Notes: a model not told the origin generated them from the letters alone. A DNA stretch of 64,000 nt from Patulibacter americanus DSM 16676 (GCF_000420025.1 NZ_ATUD01000003.1:248001-312000); one strand, 5' to 3'; counted from the first letter of the stretch, positions 39,514 through 48,426 are shown. Program-made: numbers and translations.

Positions 39514-39540
39514 GCATCGTCCGTCGTCCACGGACGATGC
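39514..39540. promoter_or_regulatory. 27-bp perfect dyad between glycosidase and sensor kinase genes
   Basis: GCATCGTCCGT (39514-39524) and its exact complement ACGGACGATGC (39530-39540) with a 5-nt centre. It lies 93 nt from the glycosidase start and about 80 nt from the kinase -10. No T-run follows. It is an operator candidate or a mRNA hairpin. Confidence 0.5.
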
Positions 39541-39620
39541 GACGGACGGAGGCCGGCAGGGACGGGACCGCCGATCGTCGGGTTCGTGCAGCGCCGGTCC
39601 TGTGCGCACCCGCACGGGGC

Positions 39621-39626
39621 TACCCT
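39621..39626 (+). promoter_or_regulatory. -10 element of the sensor kinase gene
   Basis: TACCCT ends 7 nt before the ATG at 39634 without a Shine-Dalgarno; predicted to be a near-leaderless start. Confidence 0.4.
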
Positions 39627-39633
39627 GGATGGG

Positions 39634-40785
39634 ATGTCCTCCGACGCCGCGTCAGTCCCGCACCAGTCCGCGGCCGTCCTCGCCGCGGACGCCCTCGGCG
39701 TCTTCGTGCGCGCGATGGCCGGGATGGAGGAGGCCACGCCGGAGAGCGCCAGCTTCTACAGCGGCCTCTGCGAGGCCGTCTGCTCCGCGGTCAACGTCGA
39801 CCGGGCCGTGATGTTCCTCTACGACGAGGGCCGTCGGCGCGTGCGCCCGGTCGGCGCCTACCGCATAGACCGCGACCGCTTCCCGCCCGAGGGCGTGGCC
39901 CTCGAGGACGCCCCGCTCTCCCGCGTGGCGCTCGAGGAGGACCGCGTCGTCGACGCGCTCGACACGCCCGGTGGCGGCTTCGGCCGCCCCGACCTCGCCG
40001 AGCTGCCGGAGGGCGACCTCGCCTACGTCCCGATCGCCGCCGGCGGCAGCTGGTACGGCGTCATGGTCGTCGAGCAGACGACGGGCGAGCCGCTGCCCGC
40101 CGCGGAGCGCGACGCCCTCTGGATCGCCGGCAAGGTCGTCGCGTTCGCCGCCGAGGCCCGCCGCGCGACGCGCCACCAGGAGCAGGCCCGCCAGCTCGAG
40201 CACCGGCTGACCCTCGTGCGCCAGGTGCACGAGCAGGTGATCCAGCGGCTCTTCGGCCTGGGGCTCGTCCTCGCCTCGGACGCCCCGCTCGAGGGCGAGG
40301 CCCGCGAGCGCGCCCGCGTCGAGATCGAGGCCACGCAGGCCGACCTGCGCCAGCTGCTGCACGGCCCGCGCCTCCAGACCGGCGCGCCGACGGCGATGCG
40401 CCTGGCCGAGGAGGTGGAGCGGCTCCGGCGCGCCCACGACACCGTGGAGCTGCGCGCCGACCTCGAGCCCGGCGTCGAGGTCCCGCAGTCCTTCGAGTCG
40501 TTGGCGCAGTCCGTCCTCGGCGAGGCCGTGCGCAACGCGCTCAAGCACGGCGAGCCGACGGTGCTGCACGTGACGCTGCGCCGCCTGGACGACGCCCTGG
40601 CGATGACGATCGACTCCGACGGCGCGCGCGGCACGGAGCGCGGCACCTCGGGCCTCGGGCTGCGGCTCGCGGCCGTCGAGGCGCTGCAGGCCGGTGGCCT
40701 GCTCGAGTTCGGGTCACGCGGAGAGAACGGCTGGCGGGTGCGGTTGCTCCTGCCGGCGACGGACGATCAGGAAGGCGTGCGATGA
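39634..40785 (+). CDS. GAF-domain histidine kinase, DevS-like dimerisation helix
   Basis: 383 residues, no membrane helix. A GAF domain (about 28-165) is followed by a coiled linker and the HisKA_3-type helix RQVHEQVIQRLFGLGLVLAS with His199. The HATPase domain (about 280-375) has the N-box GEAVRNALKHG and G-box GTSGLGLRL. The VIQRLF stretch is like DevS/DosT, but the usual Asp after the phospho-His is Glu (HEQ for HDx). GAF sensors of this class bind heme or other cofactors; ligand residues cannot be assigned here. It overlaps the response-regulator gene by ATGA, so the pair forms a system. Confidence 0.88.
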   Translation: MSSDAASVPHQSAAVLAADALGVFVRAMAGMEEATPESASFYSGLCEAVCSAVNVDRAVMFLYDEGRRRVRPVGAYRIDRDRFPPEGVALEDAPLSRVALEEDRVVDALDTPGGGFGRPDLAELPEGDLAYVPIAAGGSWYGVMVVEQTTGEPLPAAERDALWIAGKVVAFAAEARRATRHQEQARQLEHRLTLVRQVHEQVIQRLFGLGLVLASDAPLEGEARERARVEIEATQADLRQLLHGPRLQTGAPTAMRLAEEVERLRRAHDTVELRADLEPGVEVPQSFESLAQSVLGEAVRNALKHGEPTVLHVTLRRLDDALAMTIDSDGARGTERGTSGLGLRLAAVEALQAGGLLEFGSRGENGWRVRLLLPATDDQEGVR

Positions 40786-41390
40786 CGCGCGAGGTGGGAC
40801 GGACGGTGGTACTGCTGGTGGACGACCACGAGGTCGTGCACTGGGGCCTGCGGGCCCTGCTCTCGGGGCAGCCCTGGGTGGCGCGCTGCCTCAGCGCCCA
40901 CAACGGCCAGGAGGCTGTGGAGCTCGCCGACCGCTACGCCCCCCACGTGGCCCTCGTCGACCTCTTCCTCGGCACGGAGTCCGGCGCGGAGCTCTGCGAG
41001 CGCCTGCGCACCGTCGAGCCGCGCACGAAGGTGCTCCTGCTCTCCGGCGCCGGCCGCATCTCGGCCGCCGCCGCGCGCGCCGCCGGGGCCTCGGGCTTCG
41101 TGCCGAAGGACTGGCCCGCCGCCGACGTCTGCCGCGCCGTGCGCGCCGTGGCCGCCGGCCGCACGGTCTTCGAGGGCACCGCCGGCCCGGCGACGCCCGC
41201 CGGCCTCAGCCCGCGCGAGCGGGAGATCCTGGGCCTCATCGCCACGGGCGCCACGAACCCCGAGATCGCCGGCACGCTGCACCTCTCGCCGCACACGGTG
41301 AAGGAGCACACGAGCTCGCTCTACCGCAAGCTGGAAGTGCGAAACCGTGCCGAGGCCGTCCGCACGGCCGACCAGCTCGGGCTGCTGTAG
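40782..41390 (+). CDS. NarL/FixJ-family response regulator, partner of the GAF kinase
   Basis: 202 residues. Receiver (about 8-122) with acidic pair Asp14-Asp15, phosphoacceptor Asp60 (ALVDLFLG), Ser (LLLSGA) and Lys (FVPKDW). LuxR-type helix-turn-helix (about 135-195) with LSPREREILGLIATGATNPEIA and HTVKEHTSSLYRKL. Cognate partner of the upstream kinase by overlap. Targets are unknown; it could also act on the GGGGACTACGG boxes, as could the orphan regulator at 23108. Confidence 0.9.
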   Translation: MTREVGRTVVLLVDDHEVVHWGLRALLSGQPWVARCLSAHNGQEAVELADRYAPHVALVDLFLGTESGAELCERLRTVEPRTKVLLLSGAGRISAAAARAAGASGFVPKDWPAADVCRAVRAVAAGRTVFEGTAGPATPAGLSPREREILGLIATGATNPEIAGTLHLSPHTVKEHTSSLYRKLEVRNRAEAVRTADQLGLL

Positions 41391-41400
41391 ACCCACCCGA

Positions 41401-41419
41401 CGGGTGGTGGCGCCACCCG
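41401..41419 (+). terminator. Hairpin after the two-component genes
   Basis: CGGGTGG (41401-41407) pairs with CCACCCG (41413-41419), 5-nt loop, starting 11 nt after the response-regulator stop. Confidence 0.5.
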
Positions 41420-41483
41420 CCGAGGGGGTCGAAGAGCCCGGTTCCTAGCGGGTCGTCGGGGGGGCCTGGCAGGCTGTCCTGTC

Positions 41484-42380
41484 GTGAGCACGCGTACCGC
41501 AGTCCTCTTCCCCGGCCAGGGCACCCCGATGGACGGGACGGGCGAGGAGGTCGCCCGCCTGCGGCCCGACCTCCACGAGGCCGTGGTGCAGGCGGTGGGG
41601 GAGGACCCCTTCCCGCGCGTGGCGGAGAGCACCCGCTTCACGCAGCCGGCGATCGTCTGCTCCTCGCTGGCGCGCCTCTCGGCCCTGGGCCTGGAGCGGC
41701 CGGACTTCTACCTCGGCCACTCGCTCGGCGAGATCGTCGCGCTCGCCGCGGCGGGCTGGATCGACGAGCGCGAGGCCCTCGTCCTCGCCGCCGCCCGCGG
41801 CGCCGCGATGGCCGACGCGGACCCGCAGCGGCTCGGCAGCATGGCCGCCGTGAAGAAGGGCGGGGTCGAGGCCGCGCAGGAGCTCGCGGACCAGCACGGG
41901 CTGGTCATCGCCTGCGACAACGCGCCGGGGCAGGTCATCATCGCGGGCACCATCGAGGGCCTCGACGCGGCGGCCGAGACCGCGAAGGCGTCGGGCAACC
42001 GCGTCCGGCGCCTCGACGTCGCCGGAGCGTTCCACTCCCCGCTCATGGAGCCCGCGATCGGGCGCCTGCAGGAGGCGATCGACGCCACGACGTTCCGCGA
42101 TCCGCACACCACGGTGCTCTCGGCCGTCACGGCCGCGCCGATCGACGACCCGCCGCGCCGCCTGATCGACAGCCTGACCCACCCCGTGCTCTTCCGCCCG
42201 GCGCTCCTGGCGCTCCACGCGGCGGGGGTGCGCCGGGTGATCGACGCCGGACCGGGCGACATCGCGGCGGGCCTCGCACGCCGCACGTTCGCGGACCTCG
42301 AGGGCGAGGACGCGGTGCAGATCGACGTCCCGGGGATCCCCGTCACGGAGCCGGCGACCCAGAACGGCGATGATGCCTGA
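41484..42380 (+). CDS. fabD: Malonyl-CoA:ACP transacylase
   Basis: 298 residues from a GTG. FPGQGT at the N-terminus, the nucleophile motif GHSLG (Ser80), Arg in the RGAAM motif (about 105-109) and the catalytic His184 in GAFHSP. It loads malonyl units on ACP. First gene of the fatty-acid cluster; no clear Shine-Dalgarno, and a CAGGCT -10-like hexamer ends 9 nt before the GTG. The stop lies 8 bases inside the fabH gene. Confidence 0.95.
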   Translation: MSTRTAVLFPGQGTPMDGTGEEVARLRPDLHEAVVQAVGEDPFPRVAESTRFTQPAIVCSSLARLSALGLERPDFYLGHSLGEIVALAAAGWIDEREALVLAAARGAAMADADPQRLGSMAAVKKGGVEAAQELADQHGLVIACDNAPGQVIIAGTIEGLDAAAETAKASGNRVRRLDVAGAFHSPLMEPAIGRLQEAIDATTFRDPHTTVLSAVTAAPIDDPPRRLIDSLTHPVLFRPALLALHAAGVRRVIDAGPGDIAAGLARRTFADLEGEDAVQIDVPGIPVTEPATQNGDDA

Positions 42381-43437
42381 CATGTCCGTGGCACCACACA
42401 ACGACCTCGACGGCTCAGCGGGGGCGATCCGCGTCGCGCCGCTCGGCGTCGGCGCGGCCCTGCCCGACACCGTCGTGACCTCCGCGCAGATCGAGGAGCG
42501 CCTGGGTCTCGAGGCCGGGTGGCTGCAGAAGCGCACCCACATCGCCGAGCGCCGCATCCTCGGCCCGGGCGAGAAGATCACCGACCTCGCCCTCCTCGCG
42601 TCCCAGCGCGCGCTGGAGGACGCCGGGGTCGCCGCGACCGACGTCGACATGGTCATCGCCGCCTGCCTGCAGAGCGACGACATCGCGCCCTCCATGGCCG
42701 CGGTCGTCGCCGCCGGCCTGGGCACGAACCACGCCGGCGGGTTCGACATCTCGTCCGGCTGCAGCGGCTTCGTGGCCGCCGTCGCCACCGCGACGGGCCT
42801 CATCGAGGCCCGCCGGGCGCACACCGTCGTGGTCGTCGCCGCCGAGGCGATGAGCCGCCTGACGGACAAGAGCGACCGCGCGACCGCCGGCCTGCTCGGC
42901 GACGGCGCCGGGGCGATCGTCCTGCGCGGCACCACGACGCCCGCCGACGAGGCGCACCCGGGGCGCGTCGGCCGCTCCATCCTCGGCTCGGACGGCGCGA
43001 ACGGCGGCACCGTGCGCGTCGCCACGGACCACCCGTCGATCTACGACGAGGGCGAGTTCGGCCCGGGCAAGGCCGGGCAGGTCCAGATGAACGGCTTCGA
43101 CACGTACAAGACCGCGGTCGCGCGGTTCGAGTCGACCGTCCGCGACACGGCCGAGGCCAACGGCATGGCGCTCGACGACGTCGACCTGATCGTCCTGCAC
43201 CAGGCCAACGGCCGGATCCTCGAGGCCGTGCGCAAGCGGCTTGAGGTGCCGGAGGAGCGCCTCGCGAGCTCCGTGCAGAGCCACGGCAACACGTCGGCCG
43301 CCTCCGTGGCGCTCGCACTCGCCGACGCACGCGCCGCCGGGCGCGTCGTCCCCGGCACCCGCCTGCTGCTCGCCGGGTTCGGCAGCGGCCTGGCGTGGGC
43401 CGGCATCACGATGACCTGGGAGGGCACCGCAGCATGA
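42370..43437 (+). CDS. fabH: Beta-ketoacyl-ACP synthase III
   Basis: 355 residues from ATG 42370; ATGs at 42373 and 42382 are equally possible starts. Catalytic triad Cys131 (SSGCSGFVAA), His277 (VLHQANGR) and Asn307 (SHGNTSA). The GDGAGA loop near 177 is typical. It starts chains by condensing acyl-CoA with malonyl-ACP; primer choice (acetyl or branched) cannot be read off. Overlaps fabD and fabG. Confidence 0.95.
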   Translation: MMPDMSVAPHNDLDGSAGAIRVAPLGVGAALPDTVVTSAQIEERLGLEAGWLQKRTHIAERRILGPGEKITDLALLASQRALEDAGVAATDVDMVIAACLQSDDIAPSMAAVVAAGLGTNHAGGFDISSGCSGFVAAVATATGLIEARRAHTVVVVAAEAMSRLTDKSDRATAGLLGDGAGAIVLRGTTTPADEAHPGRVGRSILGSDGANGGTVRVATDHPSIYDEGEFGPGKAGQVQMNGFDTYKTAVARFESTVRDTAEANGMALDDVDLIVLHQANGRILEAVRKRLEVPEERLASSVQSHGNTSAASVALALADARAAGRVVPGTRLLLAGFGSGLAWAGITMTWEGTAA

Positions 43438-44195
43438 GCACCGACACGCAGGACTGGCCGCCGAAGCGCCCCGAGGACGGCTGCGCGCTCGTCACCGGCG
43501 GCTCCGGCGCGATCGGCGCGGCCACCGTGCGGCAGCTCGCCGCGGACGGCTGGCCCGTCGTCGTGCACTACGGCCGCGGCGCCGAGCGCGCCGAGGCCGT
43601 CGTCGCCGCCGTGCGCGAGGCCGGGGGCACCGCCGAGGCGATCGCGGCCGACCTCGCCGATCCCGACGCCCCCGCCAAGCTCCTGGCCGACGCGGTCGAG
43701 GCGCTCGGGCCCGTCCGCGTGCTCGTCAACAACGCCGGCATCACGCGGGACAACCTCGCGATGCAGCTGACGGACGACGACTGGCAGTCCGTCATCGACG
43801 TCGACCTGACCGCCGCGTTCCGGCTGATCCGCCCCGCGCTGAAGACGATGATCCGCGCCCGCTGGGGCCGGATCATCAACGTCTCCTCCGTGATCGCGCT
43901 CAAGACGAACCCGGGCCAGGCGAACTACGCCGCCGCGAAGGCCGGCTTGCTCGGCCTCACGCGCTCCGTCGCCGCCGAGGTCGCCCGCCGCAACGTGACG
44001 GTGAACGCCGTTGCGCCGGGCTTCATCGAGAGCGAGATGACCGCGGGCCTGCTCGAGGACCTCGTCGGCCACATCCCGGCCCGCCGCGCCGGCCGGCCGG
44101 AGGAGGTCGCGGCGACGATCCGCTTCCTCGCCTCGCCCGAGGCCGCGTACGTCACCGGCTCGACGCTCGTCGTCGACGGGGGCCTCGGCGCCTGA
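43434..44195 (+). CDS. fabG: 3-oxoacyl-ACP reductase
   Basis: 253 residues, SDR fold. Cofactor loop TGGSGAIG (21-28), NNAG near 99-102, catalytic Ser (NVSS, 149-152), Tyr165 and Lys169 (NYAAAKAG), C-terminal STLVVDGGL. NADPH-dependent reduction of 3-oxoacyl-ACP. ATGA overlap with fabH. The position between fabH and acpP makes the FabG assignment firmer than sequence alone. Confidence 0.92.
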   Translation: MSTDTQDWPPKRPEDGCALVTGGSGAIGAATVRQLAADGWPVVVHYGRGAERAEAVVAAVREAGGTAEAIAADLADPDAPAKLLADAVEALGPVRVLVNNAGITRDNLAMQLTDDDWQSVIDVDLTAAFRLIRPALKTMIRARWGRIINVSSVIALKTNPGQANYAAAKAGLLGLTRSVAAEVARRNVTVNAVAPGFIESEMTAGLLEDLVGHIPARRAGRPEEVAATIRFLASPEAAYVTGSTLVVDGGLGA

Positions 44196-44209
44196 GCGCA
44201 CCGCCCCAC

Positions 44210-44239
44210 CGACCGTCGGGGATATCCCCCCCGGTCGGC
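44210..44239 (+). terminator. Hairpin between fabG and acpP
   Basis: CCGACC pairs with GGTCGG (44210-44215 with 44234-44239), with an inner GGGG-ATAT-CCCC stem, after the fabG stop. It may terminate or attenuate, letting acpP be made at a different level. The 160-nt gap also allows a separate acpP promoter. Confidence 0.5.
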
Positions 44240-44357
44240 TGAGCGACCCCGCGGGGCGTGTCCCGGCCCCGCGCCGTCCGTGTACTCATGGACAGCACCA
44301 GCTCTTTCCCGCAGCACACCGCAGTACGAGAATCCCAACCCCGGAGAGCCGACCACC

Positions 44358-44606
44358 GTGTCTACCCCCACCCGTGAAGACGTCGAGAAGCTGGTCCTCA
44401 GCTCCCTCGAAGAGCTGGGCGCCGAGTCCGACGCTCTGAGCCCCACCGCGACGTTCGAGGACCTCGACGTCGACTCCCTCGACCTGGCCGAGCTGTCCCA
44501 GATCGTCGAGGAGCAGTACGGCGTGAAGCTGCAGGGCGAGGACGTCGCCAAGCTGCGCACCGTCGAGGACGCGGTCAACCTGATCGTGGAGCGCGCCGGC
44601 CAGTGA
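44358..44606 (+). CDS. acpP: Acyl carrier protein
   Basis: 82 residues from the GTG at 44358, with GGAGAG 9 nt upstream; longer in-frame starts are rejected as they add non-ACP sequence. The phosphopantetheine Ser40 is in DVDSLDLAEL. Strongly acidic helix-rich protein. Stop overlaps the fabF start (GTGA). Carrier for all Fab enzymes here. Confidence 0.96.
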   Translation: MSTPTREDVEKLVLSSLEELGAESDALSPTATFEDLDVDSLDLAELSQIVEEQYGVKLQGEDVAKLRTVEDAVNLIVERAGQ

Positions 44607-45814
44607 CCCGCGCCGCGATCACCGGTGTCGGCGCCGTCACCCCCCTGGGTGTCGGCGTCGACGCGCTGTACTCCGGCTGGACGCAAGGTCGTTCCGGCAT
44701 CGTCGACGGGCAGGGTGCCTGCCTCGACTTCGAGCCGACGACCGAGCTCTCCCGCAAGGAGGCGCGGCGCGCCGACCGCTCGAGCCAGCTCCTGCTGACG
44801 GCGGGCGCCGAGGCGCTCGCCCAGGCCGGATGGGGTGGCCCCGGGGCGGCGGCGACCCTGCCGTACCCCCAGGAGCGGATCGGCACGGTGATCGGCAGCG
44901 GCATCGGCGGGTTCATCACCCTCACCGAGAACCACAAGGCCCTGCTCGAGGGACGCCCGGTCTCGCCGCTGGCGATCCCGCTCCTGATGGCGAACGGCCC
45001 GACGGGCCAGATCGCCCTGCGTCACGGGCTGCAGGGTCCGAGCTACGGCACGGTCTCCGCCTGCGCCGCCGGCGCGCACGCCATCGCGGCGGGCGTCCGG
45101 GAGCTGCGGGCGGGGACGTGCGACGCGGTCGTCGTCGGCGGCACCGAGGCGGCGCTCGTCGACCTCGCCCGCGCCGGCTTCTCCGCCATGGACGCCCTGT
45201 CCCCGACGGGTCGGTCGCGCCCGTTCCACAAGGACCGCGACGGCTTCGTCCTCGCCGAGGGCGCCGCCGTCCTCGTGCTCGAGGACGAGGACAAGGCCAA
45301 GGCCCGCGGCGCCGAGATCCTCGGCTACGTGCTCGGCGTGGGCTCCTCGCAGGACGCCCACCACCTCACGGCCCCGACGCCCGACGGCTCCGGCGCCTCC
45401 CGCGCCGTGAAGCAGGCGCTCCTCGACGCGGGCGTGCCCGCCACCGACGTCGACTACGTCAACGCCCACGGCACCGGCACCCCGCTGAACGACCGCTCGG
45501 AGTCCGGCGCCATGGCGATCGCCCTCGGCGACCACCTGCAGGACACCCCCATCTCCAGCCTCAAGTCGGCGATCGGGCACACGCTCGGCGCCGCCGGGGC
45601 CATCGAGGCCGTGGCCACCACGCTCGCGCTGCGCGACCGGATCGCGCCGCCGACCCTGGGTCTCGACGATCCCGATCCCGACCTCGCCCTCCGTCACGTC
45701 ATCGGGGAGCCCACCCCGCTGCGCGAGACGCCGGGCCGCGCGCCCATCGCCCTCTCGACCTCGTTCGGGTTCGGCGGCCACAACGCGTGCATCGTCCTCG
45801 GAGGCGTCGCATGA
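44603..45814 (+). CDS. fabF: Beta-ketoacyl-ACP synthase II
   Basis: 403 residues from GTG. Nucleophile Cys154 (SACAAGAH), His289 (NAHGTGTPLND), Lys321 and His326 (SLKSAIGHTLGAAGA), C-terminal SFGFGGHN. Elongating condensing enzyme. Coupled by overlaps to acpP and the carboxylase gene. Confidence 0.95.
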   Translation: MTRAAITGVGAVTPLGVGVDALYSGWTQGRSGIVDGQGACLDFEPTTELSRKEARRADRSSQLLLTAGAEALAQAGWGGPGAAATLPYPQERIGTVIGSGIGGFITLTENHKALLEGRPVSPLAIPLLMANGPTGQIALRHGLQGPSYGTVSACAAGAHAIAAGVRELRAGTCDAVVVGGTEAALVDLARAGFSAMDALSPTGRSRPFHKDRDGFVLAEGAAVLVLEDEDKAKARGAEILGYVLGVGSSQDAHHLTAPTPDGSGASRAVKQALLDAGVPATDVDYVNAHGTGTPLNDRSESGAMAIALGDHLQDTPISSLKSAIGHTLGAAGAIEAVATTLALRDRIAPPTLGLDDPDPDLALRHVIGEPTPLRETPGRAPIALSTSFGFGGHNACIVLGGVA

Positions 45815-47316
45815 CCCCCCGCACCGCATCCGGCTCCCGGCCGTCCCAGGCCGTATCGGCCGTCGCCCACCCGCCCACGCTCCCCGCGGAGGGGGGCGCG
45901 CTGACGCCGCTCCAGCGGCTCGAGACGCTCTGCGACCCCGGCTCCCTGCGCCTGCTGCGCACCGCCGTGATCTCGCCGGCGCTCGGCGACCGCGCGCAGG
46001 CCGGCGACGGCATCCTCGCCGGCGTCGGCACCGTCGGCGGCCGCCCCGTCGCCTGCTACTCCGAGGACCAGGCGCTGCTCGGCGGCTCCCTCGGCGCCCG
46101 CCACGCGGAGACGCTCGTGCGGCTCCTGCAGATGGCCGGCGACGCCGGCATGCCGGTCGTGGGCTTCCTCGCCTCCGCGGGCGCCCGCCTGCAGGAGGGC
46201 CTCGAGGCCCTGGCCGGCTACGGCCGCATCTTCGCCGAGCTCACCCGCCTCTCGGGCCAGGTTCCGCTGATCTCCGTCGTCTGCGGCACGTGCGCCGGCG
46301 GCGGCGCCTACACGCCGGCGCTGACCGACGTGACGATCATGACCCGCGACGCGAAGATGTTCCTCACGGGCCCGGGCGTCGTGCGCGACGTGACGGGTGA
46401 GGACGTCTCGGCCGCCGACCTCGGCGGCCCGGACGTGCAGAAGAAGAACGGCGTCTGCCAGCTCGTCGCGGACGACGACGACGACGCGGTGCGCATCACC
46501 CGCGAGCTGCTCGGCTACCTGCCGCAGCGCTCCGGCGAGGAGGCCCCGCGTGCCCGCCCGGTGCCGGCGCCGGCGTTCGACCCCTCCGCGCACGTGCCGT
46601 CCGAGCAGCGTCGGCCCTACGACGTCCGCGACGTCGCCCGCGCCGTTGTCGACGGCGGCCGCATCCTCGAGCTCTCCCCGGACTGGGCCGCCAGCGTCGT
46701 CACCGCCCTGGCCCGCATCGACGGCCGCACGGTCGGCATCGTCGCGAACCAGCCGAAGGTCATGGCCGGCACCCTCGACGCCGAGTCGGCGCAGAAGGCC
46801 GCCCGTTTCGTCCGCTGGTGCCACCTCTTCGGCGTGCCGCTGGCCGTGCTCGTCGACACCCCGGGCTTCATGCCGGGATCGGACCAGGAGGCCGGGGCGG
46901 TCATCCGCCACGGCGCCAAGCTCGTCCACGCGTTCGCCGAGGCCGACGTCCTCAAGGTCACGGTCGTCCTGCGCAAGGCCTTCGGCGGCGCGCAGATCGC
47001 CATGAACTCCCGCGCGCTGGGCGCCACCCTCGTGCTCGCCTGGCCGACCGCGCTGATCGGCGTCATGGGCGCGGAGCAGGCCGTCGGCATCACCGGCCGC
47101 CGCGCGATCGCCGCCGCCGACGACCCCGCCGCGAAGAAGGCCGAGCTCGCCGCGGAGTACGCCGCGGAGCACCTCTCCGCCGAGGGCGCCGCGGCGCTGG
47201 GCATCGTCGACGAGGTCATCGACCCGGCCGCGACCCGCGACCGCCTGGTCTGGGCGCTCACCTCCCTGCGTCGCCCCTCGCAGCGCGAGCACCGCGCCCG
47301 CAACTTCCCGCTGTAG
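45811..47316 (+). CDS. Acyl-CoA carboxylase, carboxyltransferase subunit (AccD-type)
   Basis: 501 residues. Carboxyltransferase fold in two halves (about 35-260 and 270-490), with GARLQEG near 125, oxyanion-type Gly-rich GTCAGGGAY near 160, PGVVRDVTGE, a second GFMPGSDQEAGAVIRHGAKL, and AFGGAQIAMNS. This is the actinobacterial AccD/PccB-type subunit; substrate acetyl-CoA is likely given its place between fabF and fabI. No biotin carboxylase or carrier subunit is present nearby, so they must be supplied elsewhere. Confidence 0.88.
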   Translation: MTPRTASGSRPSQAVSAVAHPPTLPAEGGALTPLQRLETLCDPGSLRLLRTAVISPALGDRAQAGDGILAGVGTVGGRPVACYSEDQALLGGSLGARHAETLVRLLQMAGDAGMPVVGFLASAGARLQEGLEALAGYGRIFAELTRLSGQVPLISVVCGTCAGGGAYTPALTDVTIMTRDAKMFLTGPGVVRDVTGEDVSAADLGGPDVQKKNGVCQLVADDDDDAVRITRELLGYLPQRSGEEAPRARPVPAPAFDPSAHVPSEQRRPYDVRDVARAVVDGGRILELSPDWAASVVTALARIDGRTVGIVANQPKVMAGTLDAESAQKAARFVRWCHLFGVPLAVLVDTPGFMPGSDQEAGAVIRHGAKLVHAFAEADVLKVTVVLRKAFGGAQIAMNSRALGATLVLAWPTALIGVMGAEQAVGITGRRAIAAADDPAAKKAELAAEYAAEHLSAEGAAALGIVDEVIDPAATRDRLVWALTSLRRPSQREHRARNFPL

Positions 47317-47418
47317 GTTCCGGACGCGGCCCCCGGCCGCCGTCCGCGTCATCCCGCCCGGCCTCGTGCCGGCGGGCCCTCCGTCTCCGCCGTACCCCCG
47401 AACCCGAGGTATCCGCCC

Positions 47419-48255
47419 GTGACCGTTCCCGTGCCCTCCGACCTGCTGGCCGGCCGTCGGCTCCTGATCACGGGCGTGATCACGAAGGACTCCATCGCCT
47501 GGCACGTCGCCGCCCGCGCGCAGCAGGCCGGCGCCGAGGTGCTGCTGACGGGCTTCGGTCGCCCGCGCCGCCTGACGGAGCGCGCGGCGAAGCAGCTGCC
47601 CACGCCCGTCGACGTCCTCGAGCTCGACGTGAACAACCCGGACGACCTCGCCGCCGTGGCGAAGGAGATCGACCAGCGCTGGGACGGCCGCCTCGACGGG
47701 GTGCTGCACGCCATCGCCTTCGCGCCCTCCGACGCCCTCGGCGGGAACTTCCTCGAGACGCCGCCGGAGAGCGCGAAGATCGCGTTCGAGACCTCGGCGT
47801 ACTCCCTGAAGGCGCTCGCGGCCGCGCTGCTGCCCGCGCTCTCGAAGTCCGAGCACGGCGGCGCCGTCGTCGGCCTCGACTTCGACGCGCAGGTCGCCTG
47901 GCCGATCTACGACTGGATGGGTGTCGCCAAGGCCGCGCTGGAGGCCACCAGCCGCTACCTCGCCCGCTACGCCGGCCCGCACGGCGTGCGCTCGAACCTC
48001 GTGTCCGCCGGCCCGCTGGGCACGATCGCCGCGCGCGGCATCCCGGGCTTCTCCGTCCTGGCCGACGGCTGGGACGAGGCGGCCCCGCTGGGCTGGGACG
48101 GCGCCGACCCGACGCCGACGGCCGACGCCGTGCTGTTCCTCCTCTCGCCCCTGGCGCGCGCGATCACCGGCGAGATCCTGCACGTCGACGGCGGCGTGCA
48201 CGCCTCGGGTCCGGTGGCCCCCGGCACGCCCCTCAAGCCGCCCGCGGCGGAGTAG
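47419..48255 (+). CDS. fabI: Enoyl-ACP reductase, InhA-like FabI
   Basis: 278 residues from GTG with GAGGT upstream. Cofactor segment TGVITKDSIAWHVA, then HAIAFAP near 97-103, GLDFDA (151-156; a Phe at the InhA Phe149 position) and the catalytic pair Tyr164 and Lys171 (YDWMGVAK). Close by eye to mycobacterial InhA rather than E. coli FabI (for example LLTGF and the SNLVSAGP stretch). NADH-dependent last step of elongation and the isoniazid/triclosan target family. Lies 102 nt past the carboxylase gene. Confidence 0.92.
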   Translation: MTVPVPSDLLAGRRLLITGVITKDSIAWHVAARAQQAGAEVLLTGFGRPRRLTERAAKQLPTPVDVLELDVNNPDDLAAVAKEIDQRWDGRLDGVLHAIAFAPSDALGGNFLETPPESAKIAFETSAYSLKALAAALLPALSKSEHGGAVVGLDFDAQVAWPIYDWMGVAKAALEATSRYLARYAGPHGVRSNLVSAGPLGTIAARGIPGFSVLADGWDEAAPLGWDGADPTPTADAVLFLLSPLARAITGEILHVDGGVHASGPVAPGTPLKPPAAE

Positions 48256-48261
48256 GACCGC

Positions 48262-48285
48262 GCGGGGAGGCCCGCGCCTCCCCGC
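48262..48285 (+). terminator. Hairpin terminator of the fatty-acid cluster
   Basis: Perfect 10-bp stem (48262-48271 with 48276-48285), 4-nt loop, 6 nt after the fabI stop. Confidence 0.75.
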
Positions 48286-48413
48286 CCCTGGAGGCGCGCC
48301 GGCCCCCTCGGACGCGCCCCGGACCGGTGGCGCCCCGGTCCGCCCGGCGCCTCCGGCGCCGTCCCGCGCGCGACGGACGGTCGTCCGACGCAGGCGTCTC
48401 CGGCCCCGGTCGG

Positions 48414-48419
48414 TAGCGT
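48414..48419 (+). promoter_or_regulatory. -10 element of the cardiolipin synthase gene
   Basis: TAGCGT overlaps the first possible GTG (48418) and ends 7 nt before the GTG at 48427. This favours 48427 as the true start with a leaderless transcript. Confidence 0.4.
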
Positions 48420-48426
48420 GGCCGGC

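Noticed and set aside
44289..44377. 29-codon ORF overlapping the acpP start
   Set aside because: No ribosome-binding site, and it would compete with the acpP GTG; likely chance.
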